Assembly (NCBI RefSeq): GCF_024810105.1
Contig: NZ_JANUDX010000011.1
Coordinates: forward strand, 86,600-150,599
Source of the DNA: Stenotrophomonas sp. BIGb0135
Lineage (GTDB): Bacteria; Pseudomonadota; Gammaproteobacteria; Xanthomonadales; Xanthomonadaceae
DNA: 64,000 bases
Reading direction: 5' to 3'
Shown here: piece by piece, positions 18,375-27,224 of the stretch
Layout of the letters: every line of letters starts with the position of its first letter
How positions within the stretch are numbered: position 1 is the first letter of the stretch
The notes under the pieces: model-generated
What the model was told of the DNA's origin: nothing
What the model saw: the letters and a program-made list of their open reading frames with translations, nothing else
Database searches by the model: none
Position numbers and translations under genes: made by a program

Positions 18375-18605
18375 TTCAGATTGTGAATGCTGCCAGTGCC
18401 AAGGGTGTCATGATAGCGTGCGCTCCTTTTTACGGCGGTGCGCTGCGATGTCCCAGCCGCGCCACCGGGATCATCGCGTCGCCTCGCGCCTGCTGCCCAC
18501 TGCACACACGGGGAAGTGTCTGCGGGTCGGGCAGGCTCCGTCCAAGGCCCCGGCGCGCCCCCTTCAAGCACTGCGCCCCGGGTGCCCATCAACATGTTGG
18601 CGTGA
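18375..18605. promoter_or_regulatory. Divergent promoter region of xanB2 and the pigment operon
   Basis: These 231 bases separate the divergent starts. The left part (18375-18440) is less GC-rich than its surroundings and contains TTGTGAATG and CATGATAG stretches that could supply promoter elements, but I could not fix a -10/-35 pair with normal spacing. No strong palindrome is seen. Confidence 0.4.
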
Positions 18606-19340
18606 ATGATCGAGTTTTCAGTGGTGGATTGGTCGGCCTGGGCACCGGGCCTGGCGTCGAAGCAGGACTGGCAGGCATGGGCGCAGGCCCCCGCGTTGCC
18701 GCACGGCGAGGACACCCCTGCGCTGTCCGAAGTGCCGGCCATGCAGCGGCGCCGGATCGAGCGCCTGGGCCGCATGGCCATCCAGGCGGCCTGCTGGTGC
18801 GAACAGCCCGATGACGACGGCCAGGTCCCGCTGGTGTTCGCCTCACGGCACGGCGACGTGGCCCGCTCGATGGAGTTGCTGGACAGCCTGCGCACCGACA
18901 ACAGCATGTCCCCGACCGCGTTCGGCCTGTCCGTGCACAACGCGGTGGCCGCGCTGTACTCCATCGCCCGCAGCCACCGCGGCAACTATCTGGCCCTGGC
19001 CGCCGGCCGCGCCACGGTCGAGGCCGCCTGCATCGAGGCTTATGGCCTGTTGGCCGACGGTGCCGAGGAAGTCCGCGTGGTGATCTACGAATCGCCGCTG
19101 CCCCCGGTGTACGCCGGCTTTGCCGACGAGCCCGACCCTTATTACGCCTGGTGCTGGCGGCTGGCCCGGGCCGACCGCCCCGGCATCCGGCTGTCGCTGG
19201 GCTGGGGCGCGGCCACCGCCGACAGCCCGGCGGCCGCGCTGCCGCACGGGCTGGATGCCATGCGCTTCCTGCTGGCCGGCGACAGTCGCCTGCAGATGGC
19301 CGCCGACGGCCAACAATGGACCTGGCAGCGCCATGGCTGA
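18606..19340 (+). CDS. Beta-ketoacyl synthase-like chain-length factor (ApeC type)
   Basis: A 244-residue protein with a reduced thiolase fold, annotated in such clusters as ketosynthase chain-length factor. It begins IEFSVVDWSAWAPGL and has SVHNAVAALYSIAR at about residue 115, where a true ketosynthase would carry its cysteine. No catalytic cysteine motif is present, so it should be an inactive partner of one of the two ketosynthases encoded downstream, as ApeC pairs with ApeO in E. coli. It is the first gene of the rightward pigment operon and overlaps the next gene by eight bases. Confidence 0.85.
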   Translation: MIEFSVVDWSAWAPGLASKQDWQAWAQAPALPHGEDTPALSEVPAMQRRRIERLGRMAIQAACWCEQPDDDGQVPLVFASRHGDVARSMELLDSLRTDNSMSPTAFGLSVHNAVAALYSIARSHRGNYLALAAGRATVEAACIEAYGLLADGAEEVRVVIYESPLPPVYAGFADEPDPYYAWCWRLARADRPGIRLSLGWGAATADSPAAALPHGLDAMRFLLAGDSRLQMAADGQQWTWQRHG

Positions 19341-20136
19341 GCGCTGGCCGGCCCGTCTGAACCATGCCTGGCGGGTGTTCGGCACCGGCCTGAGCTTTGC
19401 CGTGTTCGGACTCGGCGGCCTGCTGCTGGGCGGCCTGCTGTTCCCGCTGCTGTTCCTGGTGCGTCACCCGGCCAGGCGCCGCAGCCTCGCCCGGCGCCTG
19501 GTGCAATTCAGCTTCGCCAGCCATGTCGGGCTGATGCGCCGGCTGGGGGTGATGACCTATGAGATCCGTGGCGCCGAGCGCCTGCAGCGCAACGGCCTGC
19601 TGATCCTGGCCAACCATCCCACCCTGATCGACGTGGTCCTGCTGATCGCCCAGCTGCCCAATGCCGACTGTGTGGTCAAGCAGGCCGTGGCCTGCAACCC
19701 GTTCATGCGTGGCCCGGTGCGCGCGGCTGGCTATGTCTCCAACGACGACGGGGCAGGGCTGATCGACGACTGCATCGCCGCGGTGCAGGCCGGCGGCAAC
19801 CTGGTCATCTTCCCCGAGGGCACCCGGACCGTGCCCGGCCAGCCACTGCGCCTGCAGCGCGGGGCGGCCAACATCGCCGTGCGCGGGCGGCTGGACATAA
19901 CCCCGGTCAGGATCACCTGCACCCCGCCTACCCTGACCAAGGGCCAGAAATGGTATCGTGTGCCATCACGGCGTTTTCACGTTCAGCTGGAAGTCGGGGA
20001 AGATCTCCCGATCGCCCCCTTCCTGGCAGTAGCCGGTGACACGCCCAGGGGGGATGCCTTGGCGGCGCGGCGCGTGACCGATCATCTTGCCCATTACTTT
20101 GACTTCGCTGGAGAACCGAGCCGTGCAGGCACTTGA
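19333..20136 (+). CDS. 1-acylglycerol-3-phosphate acyltransferase family (PlsC-like)
   Basis: A 267-residue membrane-bound acyltransferase. It has a hydrophobic segment at about residues 20-45, the catalytic HX4D motif in NHPTLID near residue 100 and the substrate motif FPEGTR near 165. Within aryl polyene clusters this type of enzyme is thought to attach the polyene acyl chain, or fatty acids, to the glycerol or sugar carrier. Start and stop overlap the neighbouring genes, which supports strict operon translation. Confidence 0.9.
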   Translation: MAERWPARLNHAWRVFGTGLSFAVFGLGGLLLGGLLFPLLFLVRHPARRRSLARRLVQFSFASHVGLMRRLGVMTYEIRGAERLQRNGLLILANHPTLIDVVLLIAQLPNADCVVKQAVACNPFMRGPVRAAGYVSNDDGAGLIDDCIAAVQAGGNLVIFPEGTRTVPGQPLRLQRGAANIAVRGRLDITPVRITCTPPTLTKGQKWYRVPSRRFHVQLEVGEDLPIAPFLAVAGDTPRGDALAARRVTDHLAHYFDFAGEPSRAGT

Positions 20137-20383
20137 GCACGAGATCAAGGAATTGATCATTTCATCGCTTTCACTGGAAGACATCACTCCCGAAGACATC
20201 GATCCTGCGGCCCCTCTGTTCGTGGAGGGACTGGGCCTGGATTCGATCGACGCGCTTGAACTTGGTTTGGCCCTGCAGAAAAAGTACGGTGTCAGCCTGT
20301 CCGCGGATTCGGAAGAGACCCGTCGCCATTTCTCCAGCGTGCGTGCCCTGAGCGAGTTTGTCGCCGCACGCCAGCCGTCGTAA
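20123..20383 (+). CDS. Acyl carrier protein 1 (aryl polyene)
   Basis: An 86-residue ACP. The phosphopantetheine attachment serine lies in GLDSIDALEL at about residue 38. The preceding EDITPEDIDPAAPLF and the C-terminal helix are typical of the ApeE/ApeF type. I chose the GTG at 20123, which has GGAGAA seven bases upstream and a 14-base overlap with the acyltransferase gene; a TTG at 20087 is a less likely alternative. It carries the growing aryl polyene chain during synthesis. Confidence 0.9.
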   Translation: MQALEHEIKELIISSLSLEDITPEDIDPAAPLFVEGLGLDSIDALELGLALQKKYGVSLSADSEETRRHFSSVRALSEFVAARQPS

Positions 20384-20402
20384 CGGCGCGTCAGGATTTG
20401 CC

Positions 20403-20660
20403 ATGACCAAGAACGAACTTTTCGATCGCATCGTCAAGATCCTCAAGGACAGCTTTGAGATCGAGCCGGCGCGCATCACGCCCCAAGCCCGCCTGTACGA
20501 CGACCTGGACATCGACAGCATCGACGCGGTCGACCTGATCGTGCAGCTCAAGCCGCTGCTCGGTCGCAACCTGCAGCCGGAGGCATTCAAGGCAGTGCGT
20601 ACCGTGCAGGACATCGTCGACGTGGTGCACGGGCTGCTGCCCGGTCAAGCAGCCGCCTGA
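20403..20660 (+). CDS. Acyl carrier protein 2 (aryl polyene)
   Basis: An 85-residue ACP with the attachment serine in DIDSIDAVDL at about residue 39. It differs clearly from the first ACP, so the pair is an old duplication rather than a recent copy. Two ACP genes in a row are standard in aryl polyene clusters, where one is used for extension and the second role is less clear. It has a normal ATG 19 bases after the first ACP stop. Confidence 0.93.
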   Translation: MTKNELFDRIVKILKDSFEIEPARITPQARLYDDLDIDSIDAVDLIVQLKPLLGRNLQPEAFKAVRTVQDIVDVVHGLLPGQAAA

Positions 20661-20682
20661 CGGCTGCCGCAGGACACTGACC

Positions 20683-21234
20683 ATGGTCCGGGTGCGCGTC
20701 GCGGCGTTTGCGTTGCTGTCGCTGGCATACCCGCTGGTGGTGTACCTGTCGCTGGGCCGCTTCGAGCCGCGCTGGCTGTCGCTGCTGCTGTTCAGCCTGG
20801 CTGCGCTGCGCGCGCTCACCACCCGTCAGCCGGTGTGGTGGGTGGCTGCGCTGGGCACCGGGGTGCTGGCGCTGGTGGCCACCGCGTTCAACCAGGCGCT
20901 GCCGCTGAAGCTGTACCCGGCGCTGGTCAATGCGGTGATGCTGGTGATCTTCGCCACCAGCCTGCGCTTCCCGCCCAGCGCGGTGGAACGCCTGGCGCGC
21001 CTGAGCGAGCCGGACCTGCCGCCGTTCGCGGTGGTCTATACCCGCCGTGTCACCTGGGTGTGGTGCGGCTTCTTTGTCTTCAACGGGGGTCTGGCCCTGA
21101 TCACGGCGCTGTGGGCGTCCAATCAGGTCTGGGCGCTGTACAACGGATTGTTGGCGTACGTGATGATGGGTGCTCTGTTTGGTGGGGAATGGCTGGTGCG
21201 GCGACGGGTCAAGGCGGCGCACGCGCATGGCTGA
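20683..21234 (+). CDS. COG4648-type membrane protein of pigment cluster
   Basis: A 183-residue integral membrane protein with about five hydrophobic helices, in the place where aryl polyene clusters have a small COG4648 membrane protein (ApeG-like). The block YTRRVTWVWCGFFVFNGG near residue 125 is its most conserved-looking part. The function is unknown; a role in moving or anchoring the polyene lipid is plausible from context only. It overlaps the next gene by eight bases. Confidence 0.8.
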   Translation: MVRVRVAAFALLSLAYPLVVYLSLGRFEPRWLSLLLFSLAALRALTTRQPVWWVAALGTGVLALVATAFNQALPLKLYPALVNAVMLVIFATSLRFPPSAVERLARLSEPDLPPFAVVYTRRVTWVWCGFFVFNGGLALITALWASNQVWALYNGLLAYVMMGALFGGEWLVRRRVKAAHAHG

Positions 21235-22912
21235 ATGGATCGCACTGGATCGCCTGGCCGTGTCCGCGCTGCCGGGCCGGATCGTGGGCCACGCGCCGGA
21301 CGGGGTGGTCGACCACCCGCGTTTCAGACAGCAGGTGCTGTGCTGGCAGCAGGCGTTCGCGCGCGCGCCCGGCAGCGACTGGGCGCTGTACTTCGATGAC
21401 ACGCTGGTGTTCGCCGCCGCCCTGCTGGGGGCCTGGCATGCCGGCAAGCGGGTCTTCCTCGGCGGCGACAACCTGCCGGCCACGCTGGACGGGCTGAGCC
21501 CGCGGGTGGCCGGGTTCGCCGGTGACGTGCCGGCCCGCTACGCACCGCTGCCCCCTGATCGCGAAGCGCTGGCCGATGTACCGCTGCTGCCGCTGGACGA
21601 AGACCGGCTGGAGCTGGTGGTGTTCACCTCCGGCAGCACCGGCGCGCCGAGCGCGATCGTCAAGCGCATGCACCAGCTGACCCGGGAGGTGGATGCGCTG
21701 CAGGCCGCCTTCGGCGAGCAGCTGGAGGGTGCGCAGGTGCATGGCACCGTCTCCCACCAGCACATCTATGGCTTGCTGTTCCGCGTGCTGTGGCCGCTGG
21801 CGGCCGGGCGCGCGATCCAGCCGCGGCGCTTCTTCCACGAAGACCTGGTCAGCGCGTTGGCGCAGGGGCCGTCGGTGCTGGTGGCCACGCCGGCCCACCT
21901 CAAGCGCCTGCCCGGGCAGCTGGACTGGTCTTCGCTGCGGGGCCGCCTGCGCGCGGTGTTCTCCTCCGGCGGGCCGTTGCCGGAAGAGGCCGCGCTGCAG
22001 GCCGGCGCACTGCTGGGGGTGGCGCCGACCGAAGTGTTCGGCAGCAGCGAGACCGGCGGCATCGCCTGGCGCCGCTGGAGTGCCGAGCAGCCGCAGTGGC
22101 ACCCGCTGCCCGGCGTGGCCTGGCGGATCGAGGGCGGCTGCCTGTCGGTGTCCTCGCCGCACCTGCAGGACCGTGCCTGGTGGCAGACCCAGGACAGGGT
22201 CGAAGCCGATGCCGGGCGCAGCTTCCGCCTGCTCGGCCGGGCCGACCGCATCGTCAAGATCGAAGAGCGCCGGGTCTCGCTGGACGCGCTGGAACACCAG
22301 CTGCGCACCCACCCGGACGTGCAGGACGTGCGAGTGCTGGTGCTGCCGGGCGCGCGCGAGCAGCTGGCCGCCGTGGTCGTGCCGCAGCCGGCCGGGGTGG
22401 CCGGCTGGGATGACGCGCAGCGCCGCCGCCAGGCACAGGCGCTCGGCGCGCACCTGGCCAGCAGCCATGATGCCGTGACCCGCCCGCGGCGCTGGCGCTT
22501 CGTCGACGAACTGCCGATCAATGCTCAGGGCAAGGTGACCGCCGCGGCGCTGGCGGCATTGTTCCGGCCGGTGTTGCCGACGGTGCAGTGGCAGCAGCGC
22601 GAGGCCGACGCGGCGGTGCTCCACCTGCCGCTGGAGGCGGACCTGATCGCCTTCGACGGGCACTTCCCGCAGGCGAAGATCCTGCCCGGGGTGGTCCAGC
22701 TGGATTGGGCGATCCACTATGCACGCCAGGTGTTCCGCATGCCGCCGCGCTTCGAGCGGATGGATGCGCTGAAGTTCCAGCATGTGGCGCGCCCGGGCGA
22801 CTGCCTGCAGCTCAGCCTGGGCTGGGATGCCGCCAAATCGGTGCTGACCTTCCGCTACGTGTCCGACCATGGCGTGCATGCCAGTGGCCGTGTGGTGTTC
22901 GGCGATGCATGA
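21227..22912 (+). CDS. Acyl-ACP ligase fused to hot-dog dehydratase
   Basis: A 561-residue two-domain enzyme. Residues 1-440 are an AMP-forming ligase with VVFTSGSTGAPS near residue 135 (ATP loop), FGSSETGG near 280 and the hinge and lysine region INAQGKV near 435; it should activate the aryl acid and load it on ACP. Residues 450-560 resemble FabA/FabZ-type hot-dog proteins, with FDGHFPQAKILPGVVQLDWA carrying the active-site histidine. In E. coli these are separate genes (ApeH and ApeI types), so this is a fusion. It starts inside the preceding gene and overlaps the next. Confidence 0.9.
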   Translation: MAEWIALDRLAVSALPGRIVGHAPDGVVDHPRFRQQVLCWQQAFARAPGSDWALYFDDTLVFAAALLGAWHAGKRVFLGGDNLPATLDGLSPRVAGFAGDVPARYAPLPPDREALADVPLLPLDEDRLELVVFTSGSTGAPSAIVKRMHQLTREVDALQAAFGEQLEGAQVHGTVSHQHIYGLLFRVLWPLAAGRAIQPRRFFHEDLVSALAQGPSVLVATPAHLKRLPGQLDWSSLRGRLRAVFSSGGPLPEEAALQAGALLGVAPTEVFGSSETGGIAWRRWSAEQPQWHPLPGVAWRIEGGCLSVSSPHLQDRAWWQTQDRVEADAGRSFRLLGRADRIVKIEERRVSLDALEHQLRTHPDVQDVRVLVLPGAREQLAAVVVPQPAGVAGWDDAQRRRQAQALGAHLASSHDAVTRPRRWRFVDELPINAQGKVTAAALAALFRPVLPTVQWQQREADAAVLHLPLEADLIAFDGHFPQAKILPGVVQLDWAIHYARQVFRMPPRFERMDALKFQHVARPGDCLQLSLGWDAAKSVLTFRYVSDHGVHASGRVVFGDA

Positions 22913-23708
22913 AACGCCGTCCCGTGCGATGCCGGCGGCGCCCTTCGCCCCGCTGGTGGTGATCCCGGTGTACGACCACGAACACGCCATCGGCGCGGTG
23001 GTGCGCGGCGTACTCGCCAGCGGGCTGCCCTGCCTGCTGGTGGATGACGGCTCCCACCCGGGCTGCGCGCGGGTGCTGGATGCCCTCGCCACGGCGCATG
23101 CGCCGCAGGTGGCGCTGCTGCGCCTGCCGCACAACCAGGGCAAGGGCGGGGCGATGCTGGCCGGGTTCGCCGAGGCCGCGCGGCGCGGGCACAGCCACGT
23201 GCTGCAGATCGATGCCGATGGCCAGCACGATCCGGGCGATATCCCGCGCTTCGTCGCGCTGGCCCGACAGCACCCGGACGCGGTGATCTGCGGTATCCCC
23301 GCCTACGATGCCAGCGTGCCCAAGGCACGCCTGTATGGCCGCTATGCCACCCACATCTGGGTGTGGATCAACACGCTGTCGCTGCACATCCGCGACTCGA
23401 TGTGCGGCTTCCGGCTGTATCCGCTGGCGCCGGTGACGCGGCTGGTGGGCGAGGAAACCATCGGCCGGCGCATGGACTTCGACAGCGAGATCCTGGTGCG
23501 GCTGTTCTGGCGCGACGTGCCGGTGATCAGCCTGCCGACCAGGGTCACGTATCCCAGCGATGGCGTGTCGCACTTCGATGTGTGGCGCGACAACGTGCGC
23601 ATCAGCCGCATGCATACCCGCCTGTTCTTCGGCATGCTGCCCCGCGCGCCACGGTTGCTGTGGCGCCGCCTGCGCGGCGCCGCGCCGGTGGGAGCGCCAC
23701 CGGCATGA
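22905..23708 (+). CDS. Family 2 glycosyltransferase
   Basis: A 267-residue GT-A fold glycosyltransferase without membrane helices. Motifs are VVIPVYDHE at about residue 16, DDGSHPGC near 45, and the metal-binding QIDADGQHDPGD near 100; SMCGFRLYP and YPSDGVSHF resemble polyprenyl-phosphate or lipid glycosyltransferases of pigment clusters. It probably adds a sugar to the aryl polyene or its lipid anchor. Start and stop overlap both neighbours (ATGA at the end). Confidence 0.9.
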   Translation: MHETPSRAMPAAPFAPLVVIPVYDHEHAIGAVVRGVLASGLPCLLVDDGSHPGCARVLDALATAHAPQVALLRLPHNQGKGGAMLAGFAEAARRGHSHVLQIDADGQHDPGDIPRFVALARQHPDAVICGIPAYDASVPKARLYGRYATHIWVWINTLSLHIRDSMCGFRLYPLAPVTRLVGEETIGRRMDFDSEILVRLFWRDVPVISLPTRVTYPSDGVSHFDVWRDNVRISRMHTRLFFGMLPRAPRLLWRRLRGAAPVGAPPA

Positions 23709-24652
23709 CCGCGCCGGCACCGGCCACCGCCCCGCATTGGGCCGACCTGGGCGAGACCACCTCGGCCGCCGGGGTGCTGTTCCTGTGCTGGGTGCACCGC
23801 TGGTTCGGGCGCTGGCCGTTCCGCCTGTGCGTGTACCCGGTGGTGGTGTGCCACTGGCTTGGCAACCGCGTGGCACGGCAGTCCTCGCAGCAGTACCTGC
23901 GCCGGCTGCAGGCGCATACCGGCGTGCTCGGCCACGTGCCGGGGCGCTGGACCAGCCTGAAACACTTCGCGCTGTTCGCCGACACCCTGCTGGACAAGCT
24001 GCTCGGCCTGGGCGGCCGCTATCCGCCCAGCCATATCCGCCTGCAGCGCGACCTGATGCTGGAGAAGATCGCGCGCCGCGAGGGCGGGTTGATCCTCACC
24101 GCGCACATCGGCTGCCTGGAACTGTGCCAGGTGCTGGCCGAACAGGTGCCCGGCTTCCGCATCACCGTGCTGGTGCATACCGCGCACGCACAGCGCTTCA
24201 ATCGGCTGATGCAGCGGCTGGACCCGCTGGCCTCGGTCGAACTGATGCAGGTCACCGACATGGGCCCGGCCACGGCGGTGGAGCTGCAGCACCGCGTGGC
24301 CGACGGCGGCTTCGTGGCCATCGTCGGCGACCGCGTGCCGCTGCGCGGCGGGCGCACCGTGCCGGCCCCGTTCCTCGGCCATGTCGCGCAGTTTCCGATC
24401 GGCGCCTACGTGCTGGCGTCCGCGCTGGCCTGCCCGGTCTACACGATGGCCTGCCTGCACGAAGGCGACGGCTACCGCGTGCGCTTCGAGCACTTCAGCG
24501 ACCGCATCGTGCTGCCGCGCGGCTCGCGCGATGCCGCGCTGACCGCGCAGGCCGAACAATTCGCCCGGTGGCTGGAAGTTCAGGTCACCCAGGCACCCTT
24601 GGACTGGTTCAATTTCTTCCCCTTCTGGGATCAGGCATCTCATGGCAAGTAA
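23705..24652 (+). CDS. LpxL/HtrB-like lysophospholipid acyltransferase
   Basis: A 315-residue protein of the lipid A acyltransferase-like (LPLAT, AGPAT-like) family found in aryl polyene clusters. A hydrophobic stretch at about residues 20-55 should place it on the inner membrane. The HX4D-type site is LTAHIGCLEL near residue 137 (H-x3-E form) and VGDRVPLRGGRTV near 215 is the usual substrate motif. In other clusters it is fused to the glycosyltransferase; here the two overlap by four bases as separate genes. It likely acylates the glycosylated carrier of the pigment. Confidence 0.88.
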   Translation: MTAPAPATAPHWADLGETTSAAGVLFLCWVHRWFGRWPFRLCVYPVVVCHWLGNRVARQSSQQYLRRLQAHTGVLGHVPGRWTSLKHFALFADTLLDKLLGLGGRYPPSHIRLQRDLMLEKIARREGGLILTAHIGCLELCQVLAEQVPGFRITVLVHTAHAQRFNRLMQRLDPLASVELMQVTDMGPATAVELQHRVADGGFVAIVGDRVPLRGGRTVPAPFLGHVAQFPIGAYVLASALACPVYTMACLHEGDGYRVRFEHFSDRIVLPRGSRDAALTAQAEQFARWLEVQVTQAPLDWFNFFPFWDQASHGK

Positions 24653-26189
24653 TCCCCCCGACATCCGCTTCGGCGATGCGCCGCTGACCATCGAAGACGT
24701 GGTCGCGCTCTCGCAGCGCCAGGCCCAGGCCGTGGTCAGCGACGATCCGGCCTTCCAGGCACGCATCCAGAAGGCGGCCGATTTCCTCGACCGCCTGCTG
24801 CGCGAAGACGGCGTCATCTATGGGGTGACCACCGGCTACGGCGACTCGTGCACGGTCAACATCCCGCCGGCGCTGGTCGCCGAGCTGCCGCACCACCTGT
24901 TCACCTACCATGGCTGCGGCCTGGGCCGTTTCCTGGACGAGAACGAGACGCGCGCGGTGATCGCCGCGCGGCTGGCCTCGCTGGTGCGCGGCATGTCCGG
25001 GGTGAGCCATCCGCTACTGCAGGGCCTGGCCACGCTGCTGCGCCACGACGTGCTGCCGCTGATCCCGGCCGAAGGCTCGGTCGGCGCCAGTGGCGACCTC
25101 ACCCCGCTGTCCTACGTGGCCGCGGTGCTGTGCGGCGAGCGCGAGGTGATGTACCAGGGCGCGCGCCGCCCGGCCGCCGAGGTCCTGGCCGAGATCGGCA
25201 TGACCCCGCTGCGGCTGCGCCCCAAGGAAGGCCTGGCGATCATGAACGGCACCGCGGTGATGACCGCGCTGGCCTGCCTGGCGTACGACCGCGCCGATTA
25301 CCTGACCCGGCTGGCCACGCGCCTGACCGCGTTCAACGTGCTGGCCAGCGACGGCAACGCGCACCATTTCGATGAGATGCTGTTTGCCGCCAAGCCGCAC
25401 CCGGGCCAGATGCAGATCGCCGCGCGGCTGCGCCAGGACCTGCACAGCGACCGTCCGCCGCGCAACGAACAGCGCCTGCAGGACCGCTACTCGCTGCGCT
25501 GCGCCCCGCACGTGATCGGCGTGGTGCAGGACGCGTTGCCGTTCTTCCGCCAGCTGATCGAAACCGAGCTCAACAGCGCCAACGACAACCCGCTGATCGA
25601 CGCCGACGGCGAGCGCATCCTGCACGGCGGGCATTTCTACGGTGGCCACATCGCCTTTGCGATGGATGCGCTGAAGAACGCCATCGCCAACCTGGCCGAT
25701 CTGCTCGACCGGCAGATGGCGCTGGTGGTGGACGCACGCTACAACCATGGCCTGCCGGCCAACCTGTCCGGCGCCAGCGGCCCGCGCGCGGCGATCAACC
25801 ATGGCCTGAAGGCGCTGCAGATCAGCGTGTCGGCGTGGACCGCCGAGGCACTCAAGCAGACCATGCCGGCCTCGGTGTTTTCGCGGTCCACCGAATGCCA
25901 CAACCAGGACAAGGTCAGCATGGGCACCATCGCCGCGCGCGACTGCCTGCGCGTGATCGAGCTGACCGAGCAGGTGGTTGCCGCGCTGCTGATCACCGCC
26001 CGCCAGGGCGTGGCGCTGCGCCAGCGGGTGGGTATGAACGCCACCCTGCATGGCGAACTGGATGCGATGTACCAGGACCTGTGCGCACGTATCGCGCTGG
26101 TCGATGAAGACCGTGCCCTGGATCGCGAACTGCGGGCGCTGCTCGAGGACATCCGTGGCCAGCGCTGGAGCCTGTATGACCAGGCCTGA
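24642..26189 (+). CDS. Aromatic amino acid ammonia lyase (HAL/PAL/TAL family)
   Basis: A 515-residue lyase with the self-forming MIO cofactor triad Ala149-Ser150-Gly151 in GSVGASGDL. The family residues Tyr in YGVTTGYGD, NDNPL near residue 310 and ECHNQDKVSMG near 425 are kept, so it should be active. The selectivity position reads TYHGCGLG, i.e. Tyr-His, where histidine lyases usually have Ser-His and tyrosine lyases His-Leu (from memory). The substrate is therefore open; context favours an aromatic acid for pigment synthesis rather than histidine breakdown. It overlaps both neighbours. Confidence 0.9.
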   Translation: MASNPPDIRFGDAPLTIEDVVALSQRQAQAVVSDDPAFQARIQKAADFLDRLLREDGVIYGVTTGYGDSCTVNIPPALVAELPHHLFTYHGCGLGRFLDENETRAVIAARLASLVRGMSGVSHPLLQGLATLLRHDVLPLIPAEGSVGASGDLTPLSYVAAVLCGEREVMYQGARRPAAEVLAEIGMTPLRLRPKEGLAIMNGTAVMTALACLAYDRADYLTRLATRLTAFNVLASDGNAHHFDEMLFAAKPHPGQMQIAARLRQDLHSDRPPRNEQRLQDRYSLRCAPHVIGVVQDALPFFRQLIETELNSANDNPLIDADGERILHGGHFYGGHIAFAMDALKNAIANLADLLDRQMALVVDARYNHGLPANLSGASGPRAAINHGLKALQISVSAWTAEALKQTMPASVFSRSTECHNQDKVSMGTIAARDCLRVIELTEQVVAALLITARQGVALRQRVGMNATLHGELDAMYQDLCARIALVDEDRALDRELRALLEDIRGQRWSLYDQA

Positions 26190-26598
26190 CCTCAGTGGGG
26201 AGGTGGCGCTGTCGCCCACCTTCCATGACTGCGACCCGATGCACGTCGTGTGGCACGGCAACTACTTCAAGTACTTCGAGATCGCGCGCTGCGCCTTGTT
26301 GCAGCGCTACGACTACGACTACCCGCAGATGCGCGAGTCCGGCTACCTCTGGCCGGTGGTGGATGCGCGGGTGAAGTACATCCGGCCATTGCTGTACGGG
26401 CAGGCGCTGCGCGTGCGCGCGACCATCACCGAATGGGAAAACCGGCTGAAGATCGCCTACGAGATCCTCGATGCCGACAGCGGCGCGGTGCTGACCCGCG
26501 CCCACACCATCCAGGTGGCCGTGGACGCGGTCACCAACGAAATGCTGTACCTGTGCCCGTCCGTGCTGTGGGACCGTCTGGGAGTTGAAGTGCAATGA
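26176..26598 (+). CDS. 4HBT/YbgC-type acyl thioesterase
   Basis: A 140-residue hot-dog thioesterase. The pattern FHDCDPMHVVWHGNYFKYFE has the catalytic aspartate and the usual H-x-N-Y segment of the 4-hydroxybenzoyl-CoA thioesterase family. In aryl polyene clusters the enzyme is thought to release stalled or finished chains from ACP, or to hydrolyse aryl-CoA. It overlaps the lyase gene by 14 bases and the LolA-like gene by four. Confidence 0.9.
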   Translation: MTRPDLSGEVALSPTFHDCDPMHVVWHGNYFKYFEIARCALLQRYDYDYPQMRESGYLWPVVDARVKYIRPLLYGQALRVRATITEWENRLKIAYEILDADSGAVLTRAHTIQVAVDAVTNEMLYLCPSVLWDRLGVEVQ

Positions 26599-27224
26599 AC
26601 GCTCTGCTGCGCACGCTGGTCGTGCTGTTGTCGTTGCTGGTGGCCGTGCCCGCGTTGGCCGCGCCGGCGGTCGCCGATGTCGATCTGGTCAAGCAGCGCG
26701 TGGCCAAGGTCGGCGTGCTGCGCGGTGAATTCACCCAGGAGAAGCAGGTGGCCGGCTTCAAGAACCCGCTGCGCTCGCAGGGCAGCTTCGTGCTGGCCCA
26801 GGACCACGGCGTGATCTGGACCACGCTCAAGCCGTTCCCGTCCGAAGTGGTGGTGACCCGTGACCGCATCCTCAGCCGCCAGCGCGACGGCAGCAGCCGG
26901 GTCGAACTGGACGGCCGCCAGCAGCCGGCGATGCGGTCGGTCAACGCGATCATGTTCGCGCTGATGAGCGGCGATGCGCAGGCGCTGTCGGCGCAGTTCA
27001 CGGTCAAGGTGGAGGCGTTGCCCAACAACGGCTGGACGATGCAGCTGAGCCCGCGCTCGGCGATGCTGGCCAAGGTGTTCACCGGGCTGGCGCTGAGTGG
27101 CGACCGCTACGTGCGCGAGGTGCAGATCACCGAAGCCAACCAGGACGTCACCCGCATCCACTTCGCCGGCATGCGCGAGACCCCGGCGCAGCTGAGCGCG
27201 GACGAGGGACGCAAGTTTGAATGA
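26595..27224 (+). CDS. LolA-like outer membrane lipoprotein carrier
   Basis: A 209-residue periplasmic protein with signal peptide LLRTLVVLLSLLVAVPALAA. The body has the LolA pattern LRGEFTQEKQVAGF followed by SQGSFVLAQDHGVIWTTLKPF, a beta-half-barrel that binds acyl chains in true LolA. In aryl polyene clusters such homologues are thought to ferry the polyene lipid across the periplasm. The gene lies between the thioesterase and the MMPL exporter, with which it overlaps by eight bases, which supports a transport role. Confidence 0.88.
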   Translation: MNALLRTLVVLLSLLVAVPALAAPAVADVDLVKQRVAKVGVLRGEFTQEKQVAGFKNPLRSQGSFVLAQDHGVIWTTLKPFPSEVVVTRDRILSRQRDGSSRVELDGRQQPAMRSVNAIMFALMSGDAQALSAQFTVKVEALPNNGWTMQLSPRSAMLAKVFTGLALSGDRYVREVQITEANQDVTRIHFAGMRETPAQLSADEGRKFE

